Shown here in pieces: positions 42,272 through 51,015 of a DNA stretch of 64,000 nt. The DNA is from JACCXM01 sp046328335 (GTDB lineage Bacteria > Chloroflexota > Chloroflexia > Thermomicrobiales > UBA6265). Positions within the stretch are counted from its first letter, which is position 1; each line of letters begins with the position of its first letter. The notes beneath the pieces were generated by a model. It worked only from the letters and a program-made list of their open reading frames with translations. It ran no database searches and was not told where the DNA came from. Where the stretch lies: assembly GCA_046328335.1 (NCBI GenBank), contig JAXLWU010000013.1, positions 79,007 through 143,006 on the forward strand. The letters run 5' to 3'. The translations under genes and the position numbers were made by a program.

Positions 42272-43848
42272 GTGAGTCAGCCGTCAATCCACTGGCGCTG
42301 CTGGGGGTGCCGGAGCCGATTCCGCAAACCGCCTTGGCCCGCATCGTCGATGACGGAATCGAACTCAACGAGTTGCAGCAAATCCGTCAAGCAAAGGTCG
42401 AGACGCTGCGCGACGCGGGGATCGATCCCTATCCCCCGCGCGCCGCGCGCAGCGCCACCACCACCGCAGCCAAGGAGCGCTTTGCCGCGGTCGAACCGAA
42501 CTTGCCGGACGGTGGGCACGATGAGGCCGAATTGACGCTCGTCGGCCGGTTGGTCAGCCGGCGCCACCAGGGCAAGACCGCATTCGGGCACATCCGTGAC
42601 GGTTCGGGTGAGCTTCAGCTCTACCTGCGGCGGGACGAATTGGGCGAAGCGGAATTCGAGGATTTTCTGCACCTGTTCGATCTGGGCGATTTCGTGCAGG
42701 TCACGGGTCATCTCTTTCGGACGCGCACTGGCGAAGTCACGTTGCGCGCCCGCGCGGTGACGATGCTGAGCAAGGCGATCAATGCCCCGCCGGAGAAGTG
42801 GCACGGTCTCCAGGACGTCGAGACGCGTTACCGGCAGCGATACGCCGACCTGATCGCGAACGAGGAGGTGCGCGAAGTCTTCGTGCGCCGGGCGAAGATC
42901 ATCACCACCATCCGCCGCTTCCTCGATGAACGCGGGTTCATCGAGGTGGAGACGCCGATGTTGCAGCCGCTCTACGGCGGCGCTGCGGCGCGGCCCTTCA
43001 CCACGCATCACAACGCGCTCGATCAGACCTTCTATCTGCGAATCGCGGATGAACTCTATCTCAAGCGCCTGATCGTTGGCGGTTTCGAGCGGGTGTACGA
43101 AATTGCCAAGGATTTCCGTAACGAAGGGATCGACCGCAATCACTCGCCCGAATTCACGATGCTGGAGTGGTACGAGGCGTATTCGGACTACGAACAGGTG
43201 ATGGAGCGCGTCGAGGAGTTGATGCGGGACATCGCCATCGCGGTCCACGGCGAACCGCGGTTTACGAAAGATGGCAACGTCATCGACCTCGGACCGCGCT
43301 TTGCCCGGAATTCGCTCCGGGAAGCGATTCGCGAGGCCAGCGGGGTTGACTATGTGGCCTTCCCCGACCAGGCTGGTCTGCTTGCCGCGGCGCGGGCAGC
43401 GGGGGCAGACATTCCGACCAGTACGGTCTGGCCGCGCATCGTCGACGAACTGCTCAAGCAGTTTGTGCGGCCCAACCTGATTCAGCCAACGTTTCTGCTC
43501 GATTACCCGGTTGAGTTATCGCCACTGGCGAAGCGGAAAGCTGATGATCCCTCCCATGTCGAGCGGTTTCAGTTGTATATGGGTGGTGGCGAGATCGCGA
43601 ACGCCTTCACCGAACTGAACGACCCCATGGATCAATTGGCGCGGTTCCTGGAGCAACAGCGCGATCGCGAGGCTGGTGACGAGGACGCCATGCCGATCGA
43701 CATCGACTACGTCAATGCGATGATGTACGGCATGCCTCCAACCGGAGGGATCGGCATCGGCATCGACCGCCTGACGATGCTCCTCACCGATCAGTCCAAC
43801 ATCCGCGATGTGGTCCTCTTTCCGGCGATGCGGAATCTGGCAGGTTAG
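42268..43848 (+). CDS. lysS: Lysyl-tRNA synthetase, class II
   Basis: A 526-residue class-II synthetase that charges tRNA-Lys. The anticodon-binding OB fold has LTLVGRLVSRRHQGKTAFGH. The catalytic core has motif 1 region RRFLDERGFIEVETPMLQPL, AAARPFTTHHNALDQTFYLR, motif 2 YEIAKDFRNEGIDRNHSPEF and motif 3 TGGIGIGIDRLTMLL. An N-terminal extension of about 35 residues precedes the usual start. GTG start fixed by overlap with greA. Confidence 0.97.
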   Translation: MSESAVNPLALLGVPEPIPQTALARIVDDGIELNELQQIRQAKVETLRDAGIDPYPPRAARSATTTAAKERFAAVEPNLPDGGHDEAELTLVGRLVSRRHQGKTAFGHIRDGSGELQLYLRRDELGEAEFEDFLHLFDLGDFVQVTGHLFRTRTGEVTLRARAVTMLSKAINAPPEKWHGLQDVETRYRQRYADLIANEEVREVFVRRAKIITTIRRFLDERGFIEVETPMLQPLYGGAAARPFTTHHNALDQTFYLRIADELYLKRLIVGGFERVYEIAKDFRNEGIDRNHSPEFTMLEWYEAYSDYEQVMERVEELMRDIAIAVHGEPRFTKDGNVIDLGPRFARNSLREAIREASGVDYVAFPDQAGLLAAARAAGADIPTSTVWPRIVDELLKQFVRPNLIQPTFLLDYPVELSPLAKRKADDPSHVERFQLYMGGGEIANAFTELNDPMDQLARFLEQQRDREAGDEDAMPIDIDYVNAMMYGMPPTGGIGIGIDRLTMLLTDQSNIRDVVLFPAMRNLAG

Positions 43849-43889
43849 AGCGCCGTCTGAACGTTGTGTCGTCAGGACGGGGCCATAGG

Positions 43890-43974
43890 GTGTCGTCCCG
43901 ACGAAGGAGGGTCCTCGGCATTGGCCGCGCGTTCGACCGACGCCGAGATTCCTCGCTGCGGCTCGGAAAGACAC
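43890..43974. repeat. Dispersed palindromic repeat, family A copy 3
   Basis: The left arm is GTGTCGTCCCGACGAAGGAG to CTCGGC. The right arm runs from GCCGAGATTCC to GGCTCGGAAAGACAC; it is inverted relative to the copies at 7099 and 63661. It lies between lysS and the small membrane-protein gene; the rest of that 296-nt gap shows nothing else. Confidence 0.8.
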
Positions 43975-44144
43975 GTTGTTCGCACGTTGCTGTAGGTCCC
44001 CGGACCTTATCGCTGTCCCACAGTTCTGTCGAAAGCTGCGGTCTGCGAGCCTCCCACGCCTGTTCTGAAGAGCGTTGCGTGCTTCTCCCTGCGGTATCAT
44101 CCGGTAAGACGTGACTGGTCATTTATGGCGCGGAGGAAACGGAG

Positions 44145-44282
44145 ATGCTCGAGACAGTTCGCGAAAAAACGGGGATCTACGGTCTCGGATTTCGCAAGGA
44201 ATCGGTGGCGGGTTTGCTGATCCCGATCCTGTTCGTGCTGTTCATCGGCGGGCTTGGCGCCGCGCTCGTTCTGCTTCGGTAA
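44145..44282 (+). CDS. 45-residue single-span membrane protein
   Basis: A short gene that encodes MLETVREKTGIYGLGFRKES, then a hydrophobic helix (VAGLLIPILFVLFIGGLGAA) and LVLLR. GGAGG lies 8 nt before the ATG, the helix is of membrane length and the flank is positive, so it looks real. Its 3' end overlaps the last 106 nt of the convergent histidine kinase gene. No family recognised. It could be a regulatory microprotein for a membrane complex. Confidence 0.6.
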   Translation: MLETVREKTGIYGLGFRKESVAGLLIPILFVLFIGGLGAALVLLR

Positions 44283-45826
44283 TCGTGGGAATGGCCATCC
44301 GTGGCTACCCCGGGCACGGCCATTGGTTGCGGCCGCGAGTTCCCGCCTAGCCTGACCGCATTGGGCAGAACCACCAGGAACGTCGTCCCCTGGCCCGGAG
44401 TGCTGGTCACGGAAATCTTCCCCTTATGGGCCTCGCAAATCGCATGGGCAATCGCGAGGCCGAGTCCCGTTCCTCCCGACGAGCGGCCGCGAGCGCCGTC
44501 GGCCCGATAGAAGCGCTCGAACAGATGTGGCAGATGTTCCGGCGCGATCCCTTCCCCTTCGTCGCGCACTGCCAGCAGTGCGGCGCCATCTTCCGTAGCA
44601 GCGACCGCAACCCTGATCCGGCCGCCCGCCGGGGTGTGCCGGATCGCGTTGTCGAGCAAAATCATCAGCAATTGATGGAGCCGGTCGTAATCTCCCCTGA
44701 CCTCGACGCCGCGTGGCGCTTCGAGTTCGATCTCCTGGCCGTTGGCGAGAACCTGCGCTGAGCGCACCGCTTCGGCGGCGATCTCATCCAGCCGCACCGG
44801 ACCAGCGTTTTCGCTTTTCAGCGCGCCCGCTATGGAATCGGACCGGGCGAGGGTCAGCAGGTCATCCAGCAGCCGGCGCATGCGGTCGCTCTCGCGGCGG
44901 ATGTCGACGAGGGAATCCTCGAGATCATCGGGGTGGATGGCGCCGTGAGGTCCCCGGAGTTGGCGCAGGAGCACATCGACATTACCGCGGATCGCCGTCA
45001 ACGGGGTGCGCAGTTCGTGCGACGCATCGGCGACGAATCGCTCCTGGGTGCGAAAGGACGCTTCCAGCCGGTTGAGCATGGCGTTGAATGTCGCGGAGAG
45101 GCGCGAGAGCTCGTCGTTCGTCGGTGGGACGGGAAGTCTCGCCGCCAGGGAGGTGGCGGTGCCATCGCCCGCCGCAATCGTAGCCGCGGCGGCGGTGACG
45201 CGATCAACGGGGCGAAGCGCGCGGCCCGCCATCATCCAGCCGCCGGCGATGGCGAACGTCAATCCAACTATCGAGGCGACCAGCAGCACCTGTTGCAGCG
45301 AGGCCATCGTCTCGTGCAGCGTGGTCAGCCGCTCACCGACGATGACCGCGCCGAGATACCAGCGAACACCATTCGCGTCCGTTACGACGAGTGGATAGCG
45401 AACGGCGCGCACCTGCTCACCATTGGCGGTGGTGGTGATGAAGGTGGGTGCGCCGGCGGGATCATTGCCTGGAGGCACGAGCGGGGTGTCCGGGGCGTAT
45501 TCCGAACCGCGAATGAGTTCGCTGTCAGGCGAAACCACCTGGATGAGCAGTCCGCGCGACGCGAACGAACCAAAGACGGGAATGATGTCGGCGAAACTGA
45601 CGCGACGGACGGTAAACGGCAAATCGGCGAGGCGGCCCTCGATGCCGGCGCCGATATCTCGTGCCGTGTTGATGAGGCGGCTGTCGACGTCGGTTTCGAG
45701 CCGATTCCGGGTCAACTCACTGACGGAGTACCCGAGCGCAAGCAGCAGAATCATGAGGAGCGCGGCATACCAGACGGTGAGTCTGGTCCGCGTCGAAACA
45801 TGGGGCCGGCGCCGGCCGGAGGTCAT
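44177..45826 (-). CDS. Membrane sensor histidine kinase
   Basis: A 549-residue two-component sensor. Two membrane helices (YAALLMILLLALGYSVSELT near residue 20, VLLVASIVGLTFAIAGGWMM near 190) frame an extracytoplasmic domain of about 150 residues. HAMP follows (GRALRPVDRVTAAAATIAAG), then the phosphorylated His in FVADASHELRTPLTAIRGNV. The ATPase has N box LLMILLDNAIRHTPAGG, then VRDEGEGIAPEHLPHLFERF and GGTGLGLAIAHAICEAHKG. The kinase fold ends near TTFLVVLPN; about 48 further residues are unstructured-looking and overlap the small gene at 44145, perhaps from loss of an earlier stop. Its ATG overlaps the regulator stop. Confidence 0.94.
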   Translation of the reverse strand: MTSGRRRPHVSTRTRLTVWYAALLMILLLALGYSVSELTRNRLETDVDSRLINTARDIGAGIEGRLADLPFTVRRVSFADIIPVFGSFASRGLLIQVVSPDSELIRGSEYAPDTPLVPPGNDPAGAPTFITTTANGEQVRAVRYPLVVTDANGVRWYLGAVIVGERLTTLHETMASLQQVLLVASIVGLTFAIAGGWMMAGRALRPVDRVTAAAATIAAGDGTATSLAARLPVPPTNDELSRLSATFNAMLNRLEASFRTQERFVADASHELRTPLTAIRGNVDVLLRQLRGPHGAIHPDDLEDSLVDIRRESDRMRRLLDDLLTLARSDSIAGALKSENAGPVRLDEIAAEAVRSAQVLANGQEIELEAPRGVEVRGDYDRLHQLLMILLDNAIRHTPAGGRIRVAVAATEDGAALLAVRDEGEGIAPEHLPHLFERFYRADGARGRSSGGTGLGLAIAHAICEAHKGKISVTSTPGQGTTFLVVLPNAVRLGGNSRPQPMAVPGVATDGHSHDYRSRTSAAPSPPMNSTNRIGISKPATDSLRNPRP

Positions 45827-46581
45827 GATGGTGGATTCGCTTCCCGCAGGACATAGCCGACACCGCGCACGGTCTGAATCAGGCGCGGTTCACCTTCGGC
45901 CTCGAGCGCCCGGCGCAGATTGGCGATAAAGACTTCGAGCACGTTGGAATCGCCGAAAAAATCCTCCCCCCAGATGCGGGTCATGATCGAGCCGCGCTGC
46001 AGCACCTGCTCCGGATGGCGAAGAAAGAGGACGAGGAGTTCGAATTCGCGAGCGGTCAGATGAATTTCTCGCGTACCGCGCCTGACGGTGCGCCCGGTCA
46101 GGTCGGCGGTGAGGTCGGCATAACCGAGGGTCTCACGCGTCACTTGCTGTCCGCTCTGGGCGCGGGTGCGGCGCAAGAGGGCCTCGATGCGCGCCAGCAA
46201 CTCATCGAAATCAAAGGGCTTGATGAGATAGTCATCCGCGCCGGCGCGGAGCCCGGTCACGCGGTCGACGACGGCATCACGGGCGGTGAGCATAAGTACC
46301 GGCACCGCTGGCCGTCGGTCCGCTTCTTCGGCAGCACGCAGGCGGCGCGTGATCTCGAAACCATCGATCCCAGGAATCATGACGTCGAGCACGAGGAGAT
46401 CGGGCGGGTCGTCGCGCAGCGCGCGGAGCGCACCGGGGCCGTCGTTGACCAACGTGACATCGAAGCCTTCGAAGTGAAGGCCCCGACGAACAAAACTGGC
46501 AATGCTCGGTTCATCTTCGACAACCAGGATGCGGGTGCGTGAGCCGTTCGTTCCGTTCGCCTGGGACATGCCCCTCTCCAC
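45823..46581 (-). CDS. OmpR-family response regulator
   Basis: A 252-residue DNA-binding regulator partnered with the kinase. Receiver domain: ILVVEDEPSIASFVRRGLHF, phospho-Asp in DLLVLDVMIPGIDGFEITRR, and VPVLMLTARDAV and DDYLIKPFDFDELLARIEAL (conserved Lys). The winged helix has LTAREFELLVLFLRHPEQVL and NVLEVFIANLRRALEAEGEP with IQTVRGVGYVLRE. It overlaps the kinase start by 4 nt. Gene order suggests control of the HtrA-type protease upstream, but I see no defined operator. Confidence 0.95.
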   Translation of the reverse strand: MERGMSQANGTNGSRTRILVVEDEPSIASFVRRGLHFEGFDVTLVNDGPGALRALRDDPPDLLVLDVMIPGIDGFEITRRLRAAEEADRRPAVPVLMLTARDAVVDRVTGLRAGADDYLIKPFDFDELLARIEALLRRTRAQSGQQVTRETLGYADLTADLTGRTVRRGTREIHLTAREFELLVLFLRHPEQVLQRGSIMTRIWGEDFFGDSNVLEVFIANLRRALEAEGEPRLIQTVRGVGYVLREANPPS

Positions 46582-46639
46582 AATTCATGGAAGATGCTAC
46601 TTCGCGGCGCGCGGCGGGGGCAGGTCGCCAACGCCACAA

Positions 46640-46663
46640 CGGGCAGTCCGACTGGACTGCCCG
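46640..46663 (-). terminator. Hairpin after the HtrA-type protease gene
   Basis: A perfect 10-bp stem (CGGGCAGTCC, loop GACT, complement) 58 nt past the protease stop and before the response-regulator gene. The minus-strand continuation is TTGTGG, so the T run is weak and termination may be partial. Confidence 0.55.
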
Positions 46664-46720
46664 CTATGGGGGGAAGAGGGATGGTGTCGGCGGCCGGGTG
46701 GGGACGGCCGCTCCGCGGGA

Positions 46721-47974
46721 TTACTGCGTAGCGTCCGGGCGCTCGCCGAGGGTCACCTGATAGGTCCAGGGCGTACCGTTGCGATCGACCTGGATGGGGA
46801 CCACATCGCCCGGGGCGTGCCCAAACAGCAGGGTCATCAGCGAGTTCTGATCGTCGAGTTTCTTGCCGTCGAAGGCGGTGATGACATCGCCAACCTGGAC
46901 GCCCGCATTCGCGGCGGGACCGTTATCGACCACACCCTGAACGGTCTGACCATCCGGGCCGGATTCGGCCTCGATTCCGAGGTACGGCCAGGCAATCTTG
47001 CCATCCTGGACCAGTTTCTCGGCGGCATTGCAGACGGCGTTGCTCTCGATCGCGAAGCCCATGTCGGCGGAACCGGTGTCGGAGCCCATCATGTCGGAGC
47101 CGATGCCGGCGGTGTTCACGCCGATCACCTCACCGTGCAGGTTCAGGAGGGGACCACCGGAATTGCCGTGCCAGATTTCGGCATCATGCTGGATGAGCAC
47201 CGCCAGCGGATAAGCGGAGGAGAAGGTACGGTGCATGCCGTTGATGGTGCCATCGCTGACAGTATTCGGGAACTCGCCAAGCGCGGTGCCGATGGCGACG
47301 ACCTCGTCACCGGGGCGCATCTTGCTGGAATCACCGAAGGTCGCCACACCCGGAACTTTCTGACCGGGGGCGAGATCGAGTTGGAGGACGGCAACGTCGG
47401 AGAACGAATCCTCACCGACAACCGTGGCGGGAACATCGGTGCCATCGGCGAAGGTGACGGTCAGTTGCGTCGCGCCGTCGACGACGTGATTGTTGGTGAC
47501 GACGTGACCGGCCTCGTCGACGATGAACCCGGAGCCGGATCCGATCGGAACGACCTGATCGCCATCGGCCTGGGGTGCAGCCTGATCGGCACCCGGTACG
47601 GTGTCAGCGCCGGGAGCGGGGTCCAGGCCGGGAATGCCTGGAATCGCCGGCATCCCGGGGATGCCCTCGATGCCACCCATGCCCTGGCTTTGCACGTTGC
47701 TCAGCGGCTGCATATTGATGACGGTTACGACTGCCGGACTGACCTTCTCGGCGACGTCAGCGGGAGAGAGATTCGCCGATTCCGTGGTTGCGGGGGATGA
47801 AAACGCCTGGCAGGCGCCGCCATCGATGATCGATTGGGCGACGGCGCTCGAGGGGGTCAATCCGCCGGGCAGATTGCCGAACCCGGCGATCCCGGCCGCG
47901 CCCAGCACCAGACTTGGCGCCAGCACTCCAGTCAGCGCCAATCTTCGCAGCCGGCGCCCTGTTACCTCATTCAT
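46721..47974 (-). CDS. HtrA/DegP-type serine protease with PDZ domain
   Basis: A 417-residue S1C protease that degrades damaged exported proteins. The N-terminal hydrophobic segment (LALTGVLAPSLVLGAAGIAG) is a signal or anchor. An unusual Gly/Pro/Met-rich spacer (about 40 residues, with repeated IPGMP/IPGIPG units) precedes the trypsin fold. The triad is His in VVTNNHVVDGATQLTV, Asp in DSFSDVAVLQLDL and Ser in EIWHGNSGGPLLNLHGEVIG. The C-terminal PDZ domain has VVDNGPAANAGVQVGDVITA and FDGKKLDDQ. ATG 47974 with GGGAGG six nt upstream; an extension to 48190 is not protein-like. The adjacent two-component system may regulate it. Confidence 0.93.
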   Translation of the reverse strand: MNEVTGRRLRRLALTGVLAPSLVLGAAGIAGFGNLPGGLTPSSAVAQSIIDGGACQAFSSPATTESANLSPADVAEKVSPAVVTVINMQPLSNVQSQGMGGIEGIPGMPAIPGIPGLDPAPGADTVPGADQAAPQADGDQVVPIGSGSGFIVDEAGHVVTNNHVVDGATQLTVTFADGTDVPATVVGEDSFSDVAVLQLDLAPGQKVPGVATFGDSSKMRPGDEVVAIGTALGEFPNTVSDGTINGMHRTFSSAYPLAVLIQHDAEIWHGNSGGPLLNLHGEVIGVNTAGIGSDMMGSDTGSADMGFAIESNAVCNAAEKLVQDGKIAWPYLGIEAESGPDGQTVQGVVDNGPAANAGVQVGDVITAFDGKKLDDQNSLMTLLFGHAPGDVVPIQVDRNGTPWTYQVTLGERPDATQ

Positions 47975-48160
47975 CCTGAGCCTCCCTCGCTTTCCCGCGA
48001 GCGTTGAAGTCATTGACTGATCCGAGTGACCGGGGCCGGAGGTGGAATGGCCCGCCCAGCACCACCTCCGGAACCGATCCTGAGACACAGTATGCAGATG
48101 GCCACTGAATTGGTCCTGAACGAAGGCTGAGGGTTTGCTGAAGGAGCGAGGATCGGTCCG

Positions 48161-48180
48161 GGGCAGCGGCGCTGCTGCCC
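48161..48180 (-). terminator. Possible hairpin after sucD
   Basis: GGGCAGC/GCTGCCC (7-bp stem, 6-nt loop), 22 nt past the sucD stop, with no T run. Weak evidence. Confidence 0.35.
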
Positions 48181-48201
48181 GCTGGCGCATGTGCCGCGGC
48201 G

Positions 48202-49077
48202 TTACGGCGAGGCGAGGGCTGCCTGGACTGCGGTGGCGACCGCGGACGGGCGATCGACGACGCGAGCGCCAGCGGCGCTGAGCGCGGCCATTTTCTCGGC
48301 CGCGGTGCCGGTCCCCCCGGAGATGATGGCGCCGGCGTGACCCATTCGCTTGCCAGGCGGCGCCGTGCGCCCCGCGATAAAGGCGACCACCGGTTTTGTG
48401 ACCTGCTCCTGAATGAAGTGAGCCGCCTGCTCTTCGTCCGCGCCGCCGATCTCACCGATCAACACGATCGCGCGAGTGGCGGGATCGGCTTCGAAAAGGG
48501 CGAGGACATCGACGAATGAGGTGCCGATCACCGGATCGCCGCCAATCCCGACCGCGGTCGATTGGCCGATCCCGGCCGAGGTGAGCGCGTTCACTACCTC
48601 ATAGGTCAGGGTGCCGGAGCGGGAGACGACCCCGACCGGTCCCGGCGTGTGGATGAATCCCGGCATGATGCCGATCTTGGCCTGATCGGGCGTAATCAAC
48701 CCGGGGCAGTTTGGTCCGATCAGCCGGGCGCCAGAATCGTGGACATGCGCATAGACCGGCACCATATCGGCGACCGGGATTCCCTCGGTGATGCAGACCA
48801 CCAGCGGGATGCCGTTATCGACCGCCTCGTAGATGGCGTCGGGCGCAAAGCGGGCGGGGACGAAGATGATCGAGACATTCGGCGCCGTCGCGGCGACCGC
48901 GTCCGCGACGGTGTCGAAGACCGGCACGCCGGCGACCGACTTGCCTTTGCCTCCAGGCGTCACGCCGGATACGACGTTGGTGCCGTACTCGACCATCTGG
49001 GTGGTATGGAACGAACCTTCGCGGCCGGTCATCCCCTGGACCAGCACACGCGAATCACGATCGACGAGAATACTCAC
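48202..49077 (-). CDS. sucD: Succinyl-CoA ligase, alpha subunit
   Basis: A 291-residue citrate-cycle enzyme subunit. The CoA-binding domain has VQGMTGREGSFHTTQMVEYG and VSGVTPGGKGKSVAGVPVFD. The family motif for the phosphorylated His is in PPGKRMGHAGAIISGGTGTA. SRSGTLTYEVVNALTSAGIG is the ligase domain. It follows sucC by 31 nt on the same strand and forms the alpha-beta complex that interconverts succinyl-CoA and succinate with ATP or GTP synthesis. Confidence 0.97.
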   Translation of the reverse strand: MSILVDRDSRVLVQGMTGREGSFHTTQMVEYGTNVVSGVTPGGKGKSVAGVPVFDTVADAVAATAPNVSIIFVPARFAPDAIYEAVDNGIPLVVCITEGIPVADMVPVYAHVHDSGARLIGPNCPGLITPDQAKIGIMPGFIHTPGPVGVVSRSGTLTYEVVNALTSAGIGQSTAVGIGGDPVIGTSFVDVLALFEADPATRAIVLIGEIGGADEEQAAHFIQEQVTKPVVAFIAGRTAPPGKRMGHAGAIISGGTGTAAEKMAALSAAGARVVDRPSAVATAVQAALASP

Positions 49078-49108
49078 CGAATCGTCCCTCCCCTCGGACG
49101 GCGCAGGT

Positions 49109-50245
49109 TCAATGCGTGCGCGCCGCGGCGACGGCCGCCGCCGCGGCGTCGTCCATGTTTTCGGTTGCGGTCAGTCCCTGTTCCGCCAGCAATTCGCGTC
49201 CCAACTCGGCGTTGGTGCCGGAAAGCCGCACGACGATCGGCGCCTCGACCGCGACGTGACTCAGGGCTTCGGCAATGCCGCGGGCGACCACGTCACCGCG
49301 GGTGATGCCGCCGAAGATATTGATCAGAATGGCGCGGACGTTGGGATCGGCGGTGACGAGTTGAAACGCCTTCGCTACCTGCTCGGCGCTGGCGCCGCCA
49401 CCGACATCCAGGAAGTTCGCCGGTTCGCCGCCATGCAATTTGACCGCGTCCATGGTTGCCATCGCCAGACCGGCGCCATTGACGATGCAGCCGATATCGC
49501 CATCGAGTTTGACGAACGAGATGCCTGACTTGCGCGCGGTCAATTCGACCTGATTCTCCGCCGCGAGGTCCCGCATCGCTTCCAGTTCGCCACGACGGAA
49601 AAGGGCGTTGTCGTCGATGGCCATCTTGGCGTCGAGCGCGAGCCAGACGCCGTCTCCGGTCAGGACCAGGGGATTGATCTCCGCAATGGTGGCATCGCTG
49701 GCGATGTACGTCTCATAGAGTTTCTGCGCGATCGAGACGAAACCGGGCACCTGTTCCGCCGTGAGACCTAGCGAGAATCCGATCTGGCGGGCTTGCCAGG
49801 GGTGAAACCCGACAAGGGGATCGACCAGCGCGCGAATGATCCGCTCCGGGCGGTCGCGGGCGACTTCCTCGATATCGACGCCGCCTTCGGCACTGGCCAT
49901 GACCACGTTCTGGCGGCGGGTGCGATCGAGGGTGACCCCGAGGTAGAACTCGCTGGCGATATCTGCGCCGGGAGCGACCAGCACCTTGCGGACGGTGTGG
50001 CCGCGAATGTCGAGGCCAAGAATCGCGTCCGCGGCGGCCGCTGCCTCTTCCGGGGTCCGCGCCAGTTTGACGCCACCCGCCTTGCCACGGCCCCCGGTGT
50101 GTACCTGGGCCTTGACCACGACGAGTCCGCCCAGATCCCGGGCAATTTCGGCCGCTTCAGTCGGGGTGGTGGCGACGCGGCCACGATTGACGGGTATGCC
50201 ATGGCTGGCCAGGATGTCCGCCGCCTGATACTCGTGGAGATTCAT
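49109..50245 (-). CDS. sucC: Succinyl-CoA ligase [ADP-forming], beta subunit
   Basis: A 378-residue ATP-grasp subunit. Start MNLHEYQAADILASHGIPVN; VVVKAQVHTGGRGKAGGVKL (nucleotide lobe); EINPLVLTGDGVWLALDAKM (metal ligands); CIVNGAGLAMATMDAVKLHG; and ILINIFGGITRGDVVARGI. ATG 50245 fits the conserved first residues; an in-frame extension to 50425 crosses the divergent promoter region and is rejected. Operon with sucD. Confidence 0.97.
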   Translation of the reverse strand: MNLHEYQAADILASHGIPVNRGRVATTPTEAAEIARDLGGLVVVKAQVHTGGRGKAGGVKLARTPEEAAAAADAILGLDIRGHTVRKVLVAPGADIASEFYLGVTLDRTRRQNVVMASAEGGVDIEEVARDRPERIIRALVDPLVGFHPWQARQIGFSLGLTAEQVPGFVSIAQKLYETYIASDATIAEINPLVLTGDGVWLALDAKMAIDDNALFRRGELEAMRDLAAENQVELTARKSGISFVKLDGDIGCIVNGAGLAMATMDAVKLHGGEPANFLDVGGGASAEQVAKAFQLVTADPNVRAILINIFGGITRGDVVARGIAEALSHVAVEAPIVVRLSGTNAELGRELLAEQGLTATENMDDAAAAAVAAARTH

Positions 50246-50356
50246 GAACCGACCTCGAAATGGCCCGCCGCCCGCGAAAAACCCCTGCGGCATCCTAGCA
50301 CAGGCGCCGCTCCAGTCCGCAGAGCGCGATTTCACGAGGAATTTTGTCCAAAACGC

Positions 50357-50383
50357 TTGACAGAAAGGCGATTGTGATATATT
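50357..50383 (+). promoter_or_regulatory. Strong promoter with extended -10 for the zinc-ribbon gene
   Basis: TTGACA (50357-50362), 15-nt spacer, then TGA plus TATATT (TG at 50375-50376, box at 50378-50383). Perfect -35 and an extended -10. Transcription would start about 50390 and give a leader of about 140 nt. Confidence 0.7.
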
Positions 50384-50530
50384 GGAATCTCGGACGATTT
50401 CAGCGCGCGCGATCGTCGGGTCCAAGGCGGGCTCCTTAACGAGTCTCGTTCCGCCGGAAACGTCTATTGGTCTTTTTTCTTTTTCGTTCGGTGCCGCGGC
50501 GATGCAGCCGTGGTGGAGGGTTCAGGCGGA
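50384..50530 (+). promoter_or_regulatory. Long leader with hairpin and T-rich tract
   Basis: The leader contains AACGAGTCTCGTT (short dyad), a GTTCC/GGAAAC hairpin, and at about 50471-50485 a run TCTTTTTTCTTTTTCG. Such a leader may act as an attenuator or a cold-responsive element, but I recognise no known class. The ATG at 50531 is preceded by GGAGGG. Confidence 0.4.
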
Positions 50531-50947
50531 ATGAGCGATCGGACGCTCACCTGCCGCGATTGCGGACAGGCGTTTACGTTCACGGCCGGAGAGCAGGCGT
50601 TTTACCAGGAACGGGGGTTCAGCGAGCCACAGCGATGTCCGTCGTGCCGTTCGGCGCGCAAGGCGCAGCGCAATTCTCAGGGCTACGATTCTGGCTATAG
50701 CGGCGGTGGCGGCGGATATTCATCCGGCGGCTACGGCGGCAGTTCGTACTCCTCCGGCGGCGGCTATTCGTCGGGTGGGGAGCGGAGTTACTCCAGCGGC
50801 CCGCGCCAGATGTACCCGGCCGTTTGCTCCGAGTGTGGACGGGAAACGGAAGTCCCCTTCATGCCGCGTTCGGACAAACCGGTCTATTGCCGGGAGTGCT
50901 TCCAGTTGCGCCGCTCCGCGGCTCCGCCGCGCAGCTACAACTACTAG
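50531..50947 (+). CDS. Double zinc-ribbon protein with Gly/Ser/Tyr-rich linker
   Basis: A 138-residue protein. The first zinc ribbon uses Cys8, Cys11, Cys36 and Cys39 (LTCRDCGQAF and RCPSCRSARK). The middle is a 40-residue Gly/Ser/Tyr low-complexity stretch (YSSGGYGGSSYSSGGGY). The second ribbon uses Cys99, Cys102, Cys120 and Cys123 (AVCSECGRETEVPFMPRSDK, VYCRECFQLRR). The probable-zinc-ribbon family is abundant in Chloroflexota; the aromatic glycine-rich linker resembles RNA-binding or condensate-forming proteins. Strong promoter, long leader and a perfect terminator point to high or conditional expression. Function unknown. Confidence 0.9.
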   Translation: MSDRTLTCRDCGQAFTFTAGEQAFYQERGFSEPQRCPSCRSARKAQRNSQGYDSGYSGGGGGYSSGGYGGSSYSSGGGYSSGGERSYSSGPRQMYPAVCSECGRETEVPFMPRSDKPVYCRECFQLRRSAAPPRSYNY

Positions 50948-50986
50948 GACCGGTCCCTCGATCCGAGGCTGACACTGGAACTGGAA

Positions 50987-51015
50987 TGGGGCGGCCACCC
51001 GGCCGCCCCATTTTT
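50987..51015 (+). terminator. Rho-independent terminator of the zinc-ribbon gene
   Basis: TGGGGCGGCC, loop ACCC, GGCCGCCCCA then TTTTT. A textbook terminator on the plus strand; its T run touches the stop codon region of the convergent amidohydrolase gene. Confidence 0.9.

Noticed and set aside
42277..43248. 323-residue minus-strand frame within lysS
   Set aside because: Codon-mirror of a highly conserved synthetase; no recognisable domain or ribosome site.
48161..48180. sucD hairpin as a firm terminator
   Set aside because: Short stem and no T run; listed with low confidence only.
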